The translations under genes were made by a program, and so were the position numbers. From the NCBI RefSeq assembly GCF_014284175.1, contig NZ_JACOGA010000006.1:124001-188000 (forward strand): DNA of 64,000 nucleotides. The letters run 5' to 3'. Shown here piece by piece: positions 9,320 through 18,105 of the stretch. The notes below the pieces were generated by a model that had not been told where the DNA came from, made no database searches, and worked only from the letters and a program-made list of their open reading frames with translations. Positions within the stretch are counted from its first letter, which is position 1. Each line of letters opens with the position of its first letter. Source of the DNA: Affinundibacterium flavidum (GTDB taxonomy: Bacteria > Pseudomonadota > Gammaproteobacteria > Burkholderiales > Burkholderiaceae_D).

Positions 9320-9689
9320 TAGGGCCTGTTTACATTTAAATCTGGAGTGCGAATGTGGAAAAACGGGCACAGGGCTAGGCTATCGCTGTAGAAAAGCATC
9401 CTTGCAAGGATGCTTCGTTGCGTCAGCGAGCAGCATGCTGCTCGAAACCCTGACTTCACCGTCAAGGCGCGCCGCAGTGCGAGCACTGTAAGCGACTTGC
9501 AACAACGCCATGTGCCCGCGAGTTTACCCAATTCGCCCATTCCCGAAGGGTTCAAGCCAAAACGCGAGATGGACTGCGCGAGGTCTATTTCTGCTCTTGC
9601 CGAGGCACCAGCCTCGGCGACGAACTACGCCTTGCCATCCCACCTTTTGGCTTGAACGCATCTCCAGATTTAAATGTAAACAGGTCCTA
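9320..9689. mobile_element. MITE-like element, 370 bp, 28-bp terminal inverted repeats
   Basis: The ends are inverted copies of a 28-bp sequence starting TAGGGCCTGTTTACATTTAA (9320-9347 against 9662-9689) with one mismatch. The interior holds smaller perfect palindromes (GCATCCTTGCAAGGATGC at 9399-9416; GAGCAGCATGCTGCTC) and no credible gene. This is the build of a non-autonomous element moved by a transposase supplied elsewhere. Confidence 0.8.
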
Positions 9690-9691
9690 GC

Positions 9692-10081
9692 TCAAATGAT
9701 TATTTCATTTTCAAATGTCAGTAATTGCGCATACTGAGGCTGAGAAAGCGTATCTTTTAGGGACGATAAATGCTGTGCATCATTGATAGCGATGTATAAA
9801 TGTGCAAGTTGTAAACGCAATAGACGATGAAAAGTCACACGCATGGCGATTTGTCCTATGCAACAAAAACAACCTGGTGCTATTCGTTCTACGCTTAAGA
9901 GAGGGGAATTTTCTAGTATCAGTTGACCACTAGGCAAGCCTTCTAGTAGTACACCTGATTTGTTGAGCGATGGTTCTGATGCTCTGTTTGCTAAGGCAGT
10001 AGCTATCCAAGCTTCACGCTCTGCATAACTACCGCCCGCAATTAAGCTTACTCCGGTGAGTTTATTCGCCGCGCTTACCAT
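9692..10081 (-). CDS. Small CxCC-motif protein, CobW/GTPase-like fragment
   Basis: A protein of about 129 residues (start uncertain; the frame is open to 10102) just downstream of ntrX and overlapping its end. The N-terminus has VSLIAGG, which resembles a P-loop beginning but lacks a clear GxxxxGK[ST]. Residues about 70-75 read GCFCCIG, like the metal-binding CxCC motif of CobW/YjiA-type G3E GTPases. Much shorter than those enzymes (over 300 residues), so it could be a specialised short homologue or a remnant. The minus-strand stop lies against the 370-bp element, which may have replaced downstream sequence. Function unknown. Confidence 0.55.
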   Translation of the reverse strand: MVSAANKLTGVSLIAGGSYAEREAWIATALANRASEPSLNKSGVLLEGLPSGQLILENSPLLSVERIAPGCFCCIGQIAMRVTFHRLLRLQLAHLYIAINDAQHLSSLKDTLSQPQYAQLLTFENEIII

Positions 10082-10784
10082 ACTTAACAGACTCAACCCC
10101 AAGCTGTTTGAGCTTGCGATACAAATGGGTACGTTCTAAGCCTGTCTTTTCAGCGACACGTGTCATGCTGCCGCCTTCGCGATGCAGATGATATTCAAAA
10201 TAAATTCTTTCAAATGCATCTCGCGCTTCACGCAATGGTAAGTCGAAAGATAAATTATTGAAGGAATGCTGATTATTTTGCAGCATGTGATTTCCCATGG
10301 AGAAATCACGGCTTTCGTAAGTACCTGGTGTCGCCGCAAATGGTGCGCTGCTAACCACGCTCGAAGACGTATCTGAGACGTTAATCCTCGCTACGGGAAC
10401 CACCGGACGAGGTGCTTCCACATTACGGGTCAAACCTTGCTGTACCGCCTTTAAAAGCTTTTGTAAGGCAATTGGTTTTTCGAGAAAATTCAAAGCCCCG
10501 ATACGGGTAGCTTCGACTGCGGTATCGATAGTGGCATGACCTGACATCATAATGACGGGCATCGTCAATAAGCCATCACGCTGCCATTCTTTCAATAAGG
10601 TCACGCCATCGGTATCTGGCATCCAGATATCGAGTAAGACTAAGTCAGGGCGCGATTGCGCTCTGGCTTCACGTGCTTGTTGTGCATTTTCAGCTAATTG
10701 AACGACGTGTCCCTCATCGCCCAAAATTTCCGAGAGTAACTCTCGAATTCCCATCTCGTCGTCGACGACTAATATGTTTGCCAT
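10062..10784 (-). CDS. ntrX: NtrX-like response regulator without AAA+ domain
   Basis: A 240-residue regulator partnered with the NtrY kinase upstream. Residues 1-120 are a receiver domain with the acidic pair (VVDDE), the phospho-acceptor Asp in LVLLDIWMPD, the switch residue (MMSGHA) and Lys in EKPI. After a linker of about 60 residues, residues 180-240 are a Fis-type helix-turn-helix (MTRVAEKTGLERTHLYRKLKQLG). The central sigma-54-activating ATPase of classical NtrX is absent, with no frame break to explain it. It is therefore likely to act as a DNA-binding regulator without opening sigma-54 promoters itself. Confidence 0.85.
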   Translation of the reverse strand: MANILVVDDEMGIRELLSEILGDEGHVVQLAENAQQAREARAQSRPDLVLLDIWMPDTDGVTLLKEWQRDGLLTMPVIMMSGHATIDTAVEATRIGALNFLEKPIALQKLLKAVQQGLTRNVEAPRPVVPVARINVSDTSSSVVSSAPFAATPGTYESRDFSMGNHMLQNNQHSFNNLSFDLPLREARDAFERIYFEYHLHREGGSMTRVAEKTGLERTHLYRKLKQLGVESVKYGKRGE

Positions 10785-10876
10785 AAATCTACCCTAAACC
10801 CCTACTCCGATATATACGTGATGTCATTCTTCTCTAAGGAAGCTCTTGATCTTGATGAGATAAAAACCCGAATCAT

Positions 10877-11060
10877 ATAGGACTTATGCAAAACAGACGC
10901 TTGCTTCGTTGTGTTCCCTTGCAGGGCGCGACAGCACAAATATGTGCTATCTGCTCCGTGGGCAAGCAGCATGCTGCTTAAATTCCCCACTGCGCCCTCG
11001 CCGTACGTTGTACTGTCTTCGGCTCACCGCCTCGCCAGCGCAATTTTGCATAAGCCCTAT
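10877..11060. mobile_element. MITE-like element, family 2, copy A (184 bp)
   Basis: Terminal inverted repeats ATAGGACTTATGCAAAA (10877-10893) and TTTTGCATAAGCCCTAT (11044-11060) match at 16 of 17 bases. The interior is homologous to copy B at 14122-14345 in reverse orientation. It shares the TTCCCTTGCAGGGCGCGA and TGTGCTATCTGCT blocks. It lies exactly between ntrY and ntrX, and its last base is the first of the ntrY stop codon triplet on the complementary strand. Confidence 0.8.
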
Positions 11061-13420
11061 CATGCGGTATTTACATCCGGTGCTAACTTTAACAGCAAAA
11101 TCGAAACTTTGGCACCGTTTGAATCAGTTCGGTTCTGAATATCGATCTTACCACCGTGTTCATCAACTATTTTCTTCACCATCGCCAAGCCTAAACCGGT
11201 GCCACGTGGTTTGGAAGTGGCGTATGGTTCAAATGCGCGTGCCAATATTTTATTGGAAAATCCCGGGCCATTATCGATTACCGACAAACGTACCGCCAAT
11301 CGCTCGGTTTTATCAGCACCGACATAATGCACAATCTCGGCAATCACATCAATCCGTGGCGCCTGACCCGCTTTTACGTGCTCGCTCACCGCGTCCTGAG
11401 CATTCTGTAATAAATTATGTATGACCTGACGTAATTGCGTCGCGTCACCCATGATCAAAGGCAATTCAGACTCAATCTGCAAATGAATAATATCGCGGCC
11501 ATCTCCCGATAAATAGAGATGTAAAACATCATCAATCAAGGCGGCCAGATTGATTTTGGATAAAACGGCTTGTGGGATTTTTGCATAATCGCGGAAATCA
11601 TCAACCATGCGCTTCATCGACGTTACTTGATTGACTATGGTAGTCGTGCTCTTGTTCAAAAATTGCGCGTCAACCTCATTTAATTTATCCACCAGTTTCA
11701 TTTGCAAACGCTCTGCCGAGAGTTGAATTGGGGTTAAAGGATTTTTGATTTCATGCGCCAAACGGCGGGCTACTTCACCCCAGGCAATCGAACGCTGCGC
11801 GGAAATAATATTCGTAATATCATCAAAAACAATCACGTAACCAACCTGTGAATCCACTGGTAAATGTGAACCACGTGCGAGCAAAGTCACGCCTTTATCT
11901 TCTTCGGTATTAAAGCCAACTTGATTCGCTTCACCTATGCCTTCAAATACCGAACTCGGCAATTCGATTTGTTGTTGCCAATGCTCTTGCTCAGGTCCGC
12001 CAGCAGATTGTGCGTGTTGTTCAGAAAAGGCTTTATCAATAGCGGCGGCAAACACTTGTAGTCCTGGAATTTCTGACATTGGCCGGCCGATTTCTTTCTC
12101 TAAATCGCGTCGCAAAATTCGTCCTACCGAATGATTACAACTGACCAGACACGCGTTCTGATCCAAGACCATCACACCTGCCGACATATTTCCCAACACC
12201 GACTCCAGATAAGCTTTGGCATTTTCTAATTCATTGCGGTTTTGTTCGACCGCCGAACGGGCTTCAAATAATTGATGCGTCATCGTATTAAATGACTGCG
12301 TCAGGCTGCCCAATTCATCCGAGGTCGTGGTAATAGGGCGCGGAGATAAATTACCTTCAGCCACCGCCTTGGTACCTTCTGCCAGCAACAATAAAGGGCG
12401 GGCCAATTCGCCGGAAATAAAGAATGCTGCGGTGATCGCGCCAAAAATGGCAAACAATAAAAGTAAGGTCAGCGTCACTAAGTACATATTCTTCAAACCA
12501 TTGCGACTCGATGAACGCTCGCGATGTTCGGCAATCGCGTTGGTAAATACTTTGGCCTGGGTATCCAATAAATCCGGCACCGGTTGTATCACTTGCAGGT
12601 AATGCGTTTCTTTTTGAAAGCGCGAATCGACTCCGGTCGATTGCAGGGGAATAATCACGCGCAAAAATTCTTGGTTACCGTTTTCAGAATTCGTATTTTG
12701 ATGCGCTTCGGTAAATAAATTACGCGTTGCGTCTTCACCAGTATGGTCAACATGACTGCTATATTGCGAATATTTACCTTCGGCACGTGCGGTTTGTATC
12801 ATGCCCGCCGTAGGTAATTCTGGTACCAATACGCCGGGAAATTCATTCGTAGTAGCCACTACCCGGCCACGGTTACTAACGATAGTCGCTTCTTTAACCT
12901 GCATTTGCTCACGCAAGCGCGACAGTCTGATCGGCAAGGAAGATGACATCGCATTATCAGCCACATCGGCTAGTTGATTCGCCATACTGCGCGCTTTACC
13001 TTCTAAGTCCTTCAAAGTGTAATCTAAGGCTGTGTGCCCGAGATTCACACCGGAATTAAGTAATGGATCAAGCTTAACGATAAACCAGGAGTCAATCGAA
13101 CGCGTCACAAACTGGACTGACACCAGATAAATTAATGCGCCCGGCACAATCCCAGTTAAGGCAAACAAAATTACCAAGCGCGTCATAATTCGCGAGCCAA
13201 ATTCGCGCTGGCGATAACGGCGTATCAGCTGCCAGAGCAGAGCGGTAACCATTGCCAACAAGCCGAAAGCAACCACTGCATTGGCCATCAACAGTAAAGG
13301 AAGATTTTCATTAATGGCGCGAAAACGACTGGAGTTTTCAGTCGCCGTCATCAAGATAAATAAGAGGACGCTCATCAGAACGCCACCAATGACTAAACCT
13401 TGCCGCAAAAATCTGGTCAC
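11060..13420 (-). CDS. ntrY: NtrY-like membrane sensor histidine kinase
   Basis: A 786-residue sensor kinase. Three membrane segments lie in the first 115 residues, then a large extracytoplasmic region and a fourth segment (about 310-335). A HAMP domain, a PAS domain (about 400-530) and the HisKA box with phospho-acceptor His in RRLAHEIKNPLTP follow. The HATPase has an N box (NLLQNAQDAV) and GTGLGLAMVKKI. The GTG start overlaps the stop of the DUF4390 gene as GTGA, so translation is coupled. In other proteobacteria NtrY/NtrX sense nitrogen or redox state; here the signal is unknown. A small repeat element has landed at its stop codon. Confidence 0.9.
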   Translation of the reverse strand: MTRFLRQGLVIGGVLMSVLLFILMTATENSSRFRAINENLPLLLMANAVVAFGLLAMVTALLWQLIRRYRQREFGSRIMTRLVILFALTGIVPGALIYLVSVQFVTRSIDSWFIVKLDPLLNSGVNLGHTALDYTLKDLEGKARSMANQLADVADNAMSSSLPIRLSRLREQMQVKEATIVSNRGRVVATTNEFPGVLVPELPTAGMIQTARAEGKYSQYSSHVDHTGEDATRNLFTEAHQNTNSENGNQEFLRVIIPLQSTGVDSRFQKETHYLQVIQPVPDLLDTQAKVFTNAIAEHRERSSSRNGLKNMYLVTLTLLLLFAIFGAITAAFFISGELARPLLLLAEGTKAVAEGNLSPRPITTTSDELGSLTQSFNTMTHQLFEARSAVEQNRNELENAKAYLESVLGNMSAGVMVLDQNACLVSCNHSVGRILRRDLEKEIGRPMSEIPGLQVFAAAIDKAFSEQHAQSAGGPEQEHWQQQIELPSSVFEGIGEANQVGFNTEEDKGVTLLARGSHLPVDSQVGYVIVFDDITNIISAQRSIAWGEVARRLAHEIKNPLTPIQLSAERLQMKLVDKLNEVDAQFLNKSTTTIVNQVTSMKRMVDDFRDYAKIPQAVLSKINLAALIDDVLHLYLSGDGRDIIHLQIESELPLIMGDATQLRQVIHNLLQNAQDAVSEHVKAGQAPRIDVIAEIVHYVGADKTERLAVRLSVIDNGPGFSNKILARAFEPYATSKPRGTGLGLAMVKKIVDEHGGKIDIQNRTDSNGAKVSILLLKLAPDVNTA

Positions 13421-14010
13421 TTGTCGTCAGCCTTGAACGTAAATCGTTTCCACTCGGAGGCCAGACGCCAATCACTATTGCTGAACGAGGTTATTAACAT
13501 AGGTTTTGATAACTGATTACTGTCTAACTTTAAACGTACACCGACGTTATAAATTGCGCCGGGATTTAGCGCATTTTTTTCCGCGACCAGCCAACGACGT
13601 GGGCGCCAAACCAAGGCCATGGCCTCGTCTAAACTATTAAAATTTTGCTTAAGACCACCATTTACCGCAGCCGTATATTGACGACGCCAGAGATCATATT
13701 GAATTTTGACGGTTTGCGATGAACGTATGGTTTTCTCATCAAACCAGTACCAGCGTGGACGATTGATTTCAACTTCAGCAGTAAATGAAACCGGTATGCC
13801 TTCATTGATAGCACTTTTTAAGTCGGGCCCCAGTTCAAATGAAAACGACACGAAAACCCGGTAACCTTCATCCGTGCTTTCCAATCTTGCATTCATCACT
13901 TCCACCCCGTTCGCTTGTGCAGGGGCGGATGAAAACAGCATGGGCGCGAAACACATCAGCGCCCATGCAAATAAAAACGATCGCGAAAACTGGATCAAAC
14001 GGGTGAACAT
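13417..14010 (-). CDS. DUF4390 family secreted protein
   Basis: A 197-residue protein with an N-terminal signal peptide (hydrophobic SFLFAWALMCFAPMLF, cleavage near SAPAQA) and a beta-rich domain of the DUF4390 family (motifs RPRWYWFDE, VWRPRRWLVA). The family is regularly found between rsmB and ntrY in betaproteobacteria, as here. Function is not established; location suggests a periplasmic accessory to NtrY sensing (inference). The ATG at 14010 is preferred, but a TTG at 14037 is possible. Its stop overlaps the ntrY start by four bases. Confidence 0.85.
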   Translation of the reverse strand: MFTRLIQFSRSFLFAWALMCFAPMLFSSAPAQANGVEVMNARLESTDEGYRVFVSFSFELGPDLKSAINEGIPVSFTAEVEINRPRWYWFDEKTIRSSQTVKIQYDLWRRQYTAAVNGGLKQNFNSLDEAMALVWRPRRWLVAEKNALNPGAIYNVGVRLKLDSNQLSKPMLITSFSNSDWRLASEWKRFTFKADDK

Positions 14011-14121
14011 TGAAAATACTAAAAAGCCCTCAATCAAACCAAATAAGCCAAATCTAAACTATGTCAATTTCTATTGCTTTCGTTAATGAAACAATAGCAA
14101 AAGTGAATCGAAAAAATTTTT

Positions 14122-14345
14122 ATAGGATTTACGCAAAATTGCGCTGGCTAGAGCCTGCCCTCGAATGCTTAAATCGGGGGCGTGGAGCCGAAGACAGTAC
14201 GATAGTACGGCGAGGGCATAGTGGGGAATTCTAGCAGCACGCTGCTTGCCCACGTAGCAGATAGCACATACCTGTGCTATCGCGCCCTGCAAGGGAACAC
14301 TGGGCTTCTAAAATCGCGTCAGCGTCTGTTTTGCGTAAGTCCTAT
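14122..14345. mobile_element. MITE-like element, family 2, copy B (224 bp)
   Basis: Ends ATAGGATTTACGCAAAA (14122-14138) and TTTTGCGTAAGTCCTAT (14329-14345) are inverted repeats with one mismatch. The body is homologous to copy A at 10877-11060, inverted relative to it, and about 40 bp longer owing to an extra segment (near 14150-14180). It sits in the spacer between rsmB and DUF4390. Confidence 0.8.
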
Positions 14346-14374
14346 GTTATTGACATCATAACGTGAAACAAAGT

Positions 14375-15829
14375 TCACACTGCTGGTTTTTGAAATAAGG
14401 CGTAAAACAAACCATCATGTTCGTTGTTGATTTCCGACGTTGGTAGTAATTGACCGGGCGCATCAAGTAAGATTGCACCATGTTTGCTTGCAAAGTCTTG
14501 TGCTTGCTTTTCTGACTCTATAGGCCAGATTGAGCAGGTTGCTAAAAGTAATTTTCCACCTGGTTTCAACATCCGCCACAAATTATCCAAAATCTTATTG
14601 GATGTGACCGCTAATTGAGCAGCATCAGTCTTACGACGTAACCAACGAATATCGGGATGACGACGCACTACGCCAGACGCCGTACATGGGACGTCGGCCA
14701 GAATACGATCAAATTGTTGACCATCCCACCAATTTGACCAGCTTGCATCACCTTCTTTAATCGTCGCAAATAACTGTAAGCGCGCCAAATTCTCATGAAT
14801 TTTGTCTAAACGCTTAGCATCAACATCCAACGCCAATAAATTGACTTTGGCCAATTCTAAGATGTGACTGGTTTTACCACCGGGCGCGGCGCACGCATCC
14901 AGCACTTTATGTCCGTCTTGCACATCCAATAGAACCGCAGCGAGTTGTGCTGCAGCGTCTTGAACTGACACGACGCCACTAGAAAATCCGGGAATATTCT
15001 GGACTGGCACAGGCTTATGCAAACGTACGGCAAACGGCCCTATCTGGGTCGATTCAATTTGTTCTTGCTGCAATAACTGTAGATAATCTTCAACTGTACT
15101 TAAACGCTGATTCACTCGTAAAGTCATCGGTGGTGGGGTATCAGCCGCTGCCAAAATCTTTTGCCAATCTTGTGGATAAGCCGTTTTGCATTGATCCACC
15201 CACCATTGCGGATAATTCCAACGCGCTGCAGCCTGCTTTAACACGACAGGTAATAGTTCTGCTTTTTCACGCAAGAATCGACGTAAAACAGCATTCACCA
15301 TACCTTTGGCAAACACCATGTTAGTAGACGATGCAGCAGCATTCACCGCCTGATCAACCACCACAAAATCATCATACGGCGCTTCATCTGCATTTTCTGT
15401 GGCTAACAAAGTGAGTGCGCAACACATTAAGCCATACAGCAATGGTGGCTCTGGTGGTTTGCTGGTCATCAGAGCGATTAAGGCATCAACTCGCCCGACT
15501 TGACGCATAGTTCTATACGCAATGTCTTGCATCGCTCCTCTGGCCTGAGGACTGGCATCCATTTGAGTAAGTACTCTGGATAGCGCCTGAGGTAACGCAA
15601 CACCTTCCAATACATAAGCAACTGCTTGTGCAGCGCCAACCAAGCTAAATGCTAATGAATCTGCTTTGATTGCTAAGGTTTCTGGCTCGGGGGCTTTAGA
15701 TTTTACGGATTCTTTAGAATGCACTGAGGTGCTATTACCAGTGCGTACTCGGGTTTGATTTTTATTGACGTTAGGCTTACTTTTCTTAAGCTCGGGTAGT
15801 GTCAAAATTTTTCTACTGGATTCAACCAT
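14375..15829 (-). CDS. rsmB: 16S rRNA (cytosine-967-C5)-methyltransferase RsmB
   Basis: A 484-residue rRNA m5C methyltransferase. After a low-complexity, basic N-terminal extension of about 50 residues comes a NusB-like RNA-binding domain (about 55-200) and then the SAM-dependent catalytic domain. Motifs seen are DACAAPGGKTSHILE (SAM site), DVPCTASGVVRRHPDI (motif IV with Cys) and LLLATCSIWPIESE (motif VI, catalytic Cys). The extension makes it longer than the typical 430 residues. The start is GTG 15832 or ATG 15829; I chose ATG. It heads the rsmB-DUF4390-ntrY-ntrX group, although a 224-bp repeat element now splits the spacer after it. Confidence 0.93.
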   Translation of the reverse strand: MVESSRKILTLPELKKSKPNVNKNQTRVRTGNSTSVHSKESVKSKAPEPETLAIKADSLAFSLVGAAQAVAYVLEGVALPQALSRVLTQMDASPQARGAMQDIAYRTMRQVGRVDALIALMTSKPPEPPLLYGLMCCALTLLATENADEAPYDDFVVVDQAVNAAASSTNMVFAKGMVNAVLRRFLREKAELLPVVLKQAAARWNYPQWWVDQCKTAYPQDWQKILAAADTPPPMTLRVNQRLSTVEDYLQLLQQEQIESTQIGPFAVRLHKPVPVQNIPGFSSGVVSVQDAAAQLAAVLLDVQDGHKVLDACAAPGGKTSHILELAKVNLLALDVDAKRLDKIHENLARLQLFATIKEGDASWSNWWDGQQFDRILADVPCTASGVVRRHPDIRWLRRKTDAAQLAVTSNKILDNLWRMLKPGGKLLLATCSIWPIESEKQAQDFASKHGAILLDAPGQLLPTSEINNEHDGLFYALFQKPAV

Positions 15830-15922
15830 CACAATTTCCGATATTAAATTTATTTATAGTTGTCACTATTTAATTCTTATCAATTTCGTTTTTCTTATTT
15901 TGTTCTTCTTATCTTGTTATGA

Positions 15923-16798
15923 TTATTGCCGCGCTGCAGGCATAAAATCATTTTCTTCTAACCAAATTCTGACGTCTTCAAAAACCTGTAAGGCTTCTAA
16001 TTCATTAAAAACTTCGTGATAGAAACCCGGATAAATTTGCGTTTTCAGACAAGATCTATGCGAACTTGCATTCAATTTTGTCGAGAAATTTTTAGCCCCT
16101 TGTGGGTTCACAACCAGATCTCCATCCGCAATCAGTAGGAGCGTCGGTGTCTTTAATTCTGTCGCATGCGCTTTGACATACTGCATTGCATCTAACATGC
16201 TTTGAAATAAACTGGCACTAATACGTGCGTGCACCAAAGGATCGTTTTGATAGGCTGCAACAACTTCACTGTCGTGTGATAAATACCGACCATTCGTGCC
16301 GTGACCGACACCTAAGTGCGGAATCAATACTCGGCTGATCTTAAATAGAAATTTTTCTATACGACTAGTACGAACGGAAAAAGCAGGAGAAGATAAGATC
16401 AATCCACTTAATGGTGTTAATCCTTCCAAAGCAAAACGGGTAGCAAATAGACCACCCATACTATGCGCCACGACAAACGGTGGTTTCTGCAATTGTTTTG
16501 AAAAGTCCGTAATCACTAAACGTGTATCACGCAAAATTGCATCGGTATCAGGAATATCGCCACGAGCACCAGATGATTGTCCATGTCCACGTTGATCAAA
16601 ACTTCTGACCTTAAAGCCTAAGGCATTAAAGAATCTCGCAACGTGAACATAACGTCCTGAATGTTCCCCCAAGCCATGCATAACAACAATACCAGGCGCA
16701 TCGCTTCCATCTTGCACTGGCCAGTCGCGAACAAACAGAGAAGCGCCGTCCAAGGCTTCTAAGAAAAATTCTTCTGTATGTTCTACATGCGCAGTCAT
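15923..16798 (-). CDS. Alpha/beta hydrolase, monoacylglycerol lipase/lysophospholipase-like
   Basis: A 291-residue serine hydrolase of the lysophospholipase/monoacylglycerol lipase group (PldB/MGL, 'Hydrolase_4'). It shows the oxyanion motif VMHGLGEHSGRY, the DQRGHGQSSG strand, the nucleophile elbow AHSMGG, the acid Asp in LLIADGDLVVN and the catalytic His in YPGFYHEVFNE. No signal peptide is visible, so cytoplasmic or membrane-associated. The ATG at 16798 is preferred; a GTG at 16810 overlaps the DUF1840 stop. It is closely linked to DUF1840 and probably co-transcribed. Confidence 0.9.
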   Translation of the reverse strand: MTAHVEHTEEFFLEALDGASLFVRDWPVQDGSDAPGIVVMHGLGEHSGRYVHVARFFNALGFKVRSFDQRGHGQSSGARGDIPDTDAILRDTRLVITDFSKQLQKPPFVVAHSMGGLFATRFALEGLTPLSGLILSSPAFSVRTSRIEKFLFKISRVLIPHLGVGHGTNGRYLSHDSEVVAAYQNDPLVHARISASLFQSMLDAMQYVKAHATELKTPTLLLIADGDLVVNPQGAKNFSTKLNASSHRSCLKTQIYPGFYHEVFNELEALQVFEDVRIWLEENDFMPAARQ

Positions 16799-16802
16799 CG
16801 TT

Positions 16803-17135
16803 TTATACACCCCACAAAATTTCAGTTTGTTTTTTGTTCGCTGCCTTTAGCATTTCCAATAACGGAAATAGACGCGCTGATAAAGTCACCGTATTAAATT
16901 TCTTTTTCTTTTCAAATTCATCCAAGTCTTCATCTTCTTCAATTTTTTCCTGAAGTTTTCTCTGTAACTTGTCGTCTTCTATCAGTTTTTCTATTTTTTG
17001 AATGGTGTCAGGTAGTTCGGCTGATGTAATAACACCTCGGTCTACACTTTTACCCAAGAGTTCTAATACAGCAGCAATATGCTCTTTATACATAATGACT
17101 TCAGCAGCTGCTTTTGATTTAAAAATAATTAACAT
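16803..17135 (-). CDS. DUF1840 family protein
   Basis: A 110-residue charged, helical protein of the DUF1840 family, recognisable by the start MLIIFKSKAAAEVIM, the RGVITSAELP motif and the end LLEMLKAANK. Function is unknown; cytoplasmic. An acidic central stretch (EEDEDLDEFEKK) is more charged than in usual family members. It ends a few bases before the lipase-like gene and probably forms an operon with it. Confidence 0.85.
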   Translation of the reverse strand: MLIIFKSKAAAEVIMYKEHIAAVLELLGKSVDRGVITSAELPDTIQKIEKLIEDDKLQRKLQEKIEEDEDLDEFEKKKKFNTVTLSARLFPLLEMLKAANKKQTEILWGV

Positions 17136-17207
17136 AAAGACTCATTAAAAATACGAACTAAATAGTTTTCAACATTTTTGCTGCGTTCACCATTTTTAGG
17201 ACAACAC

Positions 17208-17741
17208 TTAATTAAATTTTAGTGAACCAAAAAACATATCCATCACTTCAGGTGTAAATGCTTTCTCATCACCAAGCATGATCGCTTGAATAATCCAAGG
17301 TCCATGCTGTGTAAAACGCGCTACCAATTTTACGCTCTGTCCGTTTTGTGCTTTACCTAGCGCTGTAATAGTATTTTTTGGTGCATCTGTAGGCGATGGT
17401 TCAACTAGCTTCGCTTGAATATTTTTGAGCATTCCTGCTTGCATCGCATTCAAAGCACGTTGTTGTTGCGCCAACAGTATCTTTTGATCTACAGATTTAT
17501 CGTCAACTTTGGCATAGGCGATGGCAAAACTGATTTGATTCACATCCGTTGCTGTCATCTGTAAAGTCACTTTGATGCCATCTAAATCAACTTCTCTACT
17601 ATGACTAGCGGGCTTACCTGGAAACAGGGCGCTGATAGGCGCATCCTGACTTCTAAATTCACGCCAATCAAATTTAGGTGTACAGGCATTGATTCCCAGT
17701 AAAGTAATGAGTATCAGTAAAAATCTAAAAATCTTCTTCAT
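17208..17741 (-). CDS. Putative lipoprotein
   Basis: A 177-residue protein with a lipoprotein signal: a basic start (MKKIFRF), a hydrophobic core and the lipobox LGINAC with Cys at about residue 20. The mature part (KFDWREFRSQDAPISALFPGKPA...) resembles small periplasmic proteins that begin with a 'F..PG.P' motif, but I cannot name a family. No enzymatic motif is evident. AAGGAA precedes the ATG. It has its own transcription unit upstream of DUF1840. Confidence 0.7.
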   Translation of the reverse strand: MKKIFRFLLILITLLGINACTPKFDWREFRSQDAPISALFPGKPASHSREVDLDGIKVTLQMTATDVNQISFAIAYAKVDDKSVDQKILLAQQQRALNAMQAGMLKNIQAKLVEPSPTDAPKNTITALGKAQNGQSVKLVARFTQHGPWIIQAIMLGDEKAFTPEVMDMFFGSLKFN

Positions 17742-18105
17742 TTCCTTCTCTCTTTATTCTTCTCTTTATTCTTCTCTACCATTTTTGCAAACACGTTTCA
17801 GACACTTATATAAGTGCAAAGTACAAATTCATGATTAGCCTCCATTGTAGGTCAAGCCTGTCGCTAACTCATACCAAAATCCCGTGCAATCCGTATTTAT
17901 CCTTGTAAAAGCACAAAAACAGGCTTTTCACACAAAAAGCGAACAATCTGACTGCCACTTATCGCGTGAAATTACCTTTGAGCTATAGCTTTATGCGCTT
18001 AATCGCAGAGCGCTAGAGCTAGTTTTTCGCCGATGCTACTGTGTAGTCATACAAGCAGTAATTCAAAACACAAAAACTGCAAGACAACACTAAGAGGAGA
18101 ACAAC
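17742..18105. other. Divergent intergenic region
   Basis: A 364-bp spacer between the lipoprotein (minus) and the small membrane protein (plus). It starts with a short repeat of TTATTCTTCTC upstream of the lipoprotein gene and ends with GAGGAGA before the plus-strand ATG. No ORF, hairpin or convincing promoter was seen. Confidence 0.5.

Noticed and set aside
9319..9655. Overlapping open frames inside the 370-bp element
   Set aside because: They run through palindromes and inverted ends, lack ribosome sites and have no family resemblance. They are by-products of the element's sequence.
10802..11424. Open frames across the 184-bp element and antisense to ntrY
   Set aside because: They combine element sequence with the antisense of a conserved kinase domain. 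No coding signal of their own.
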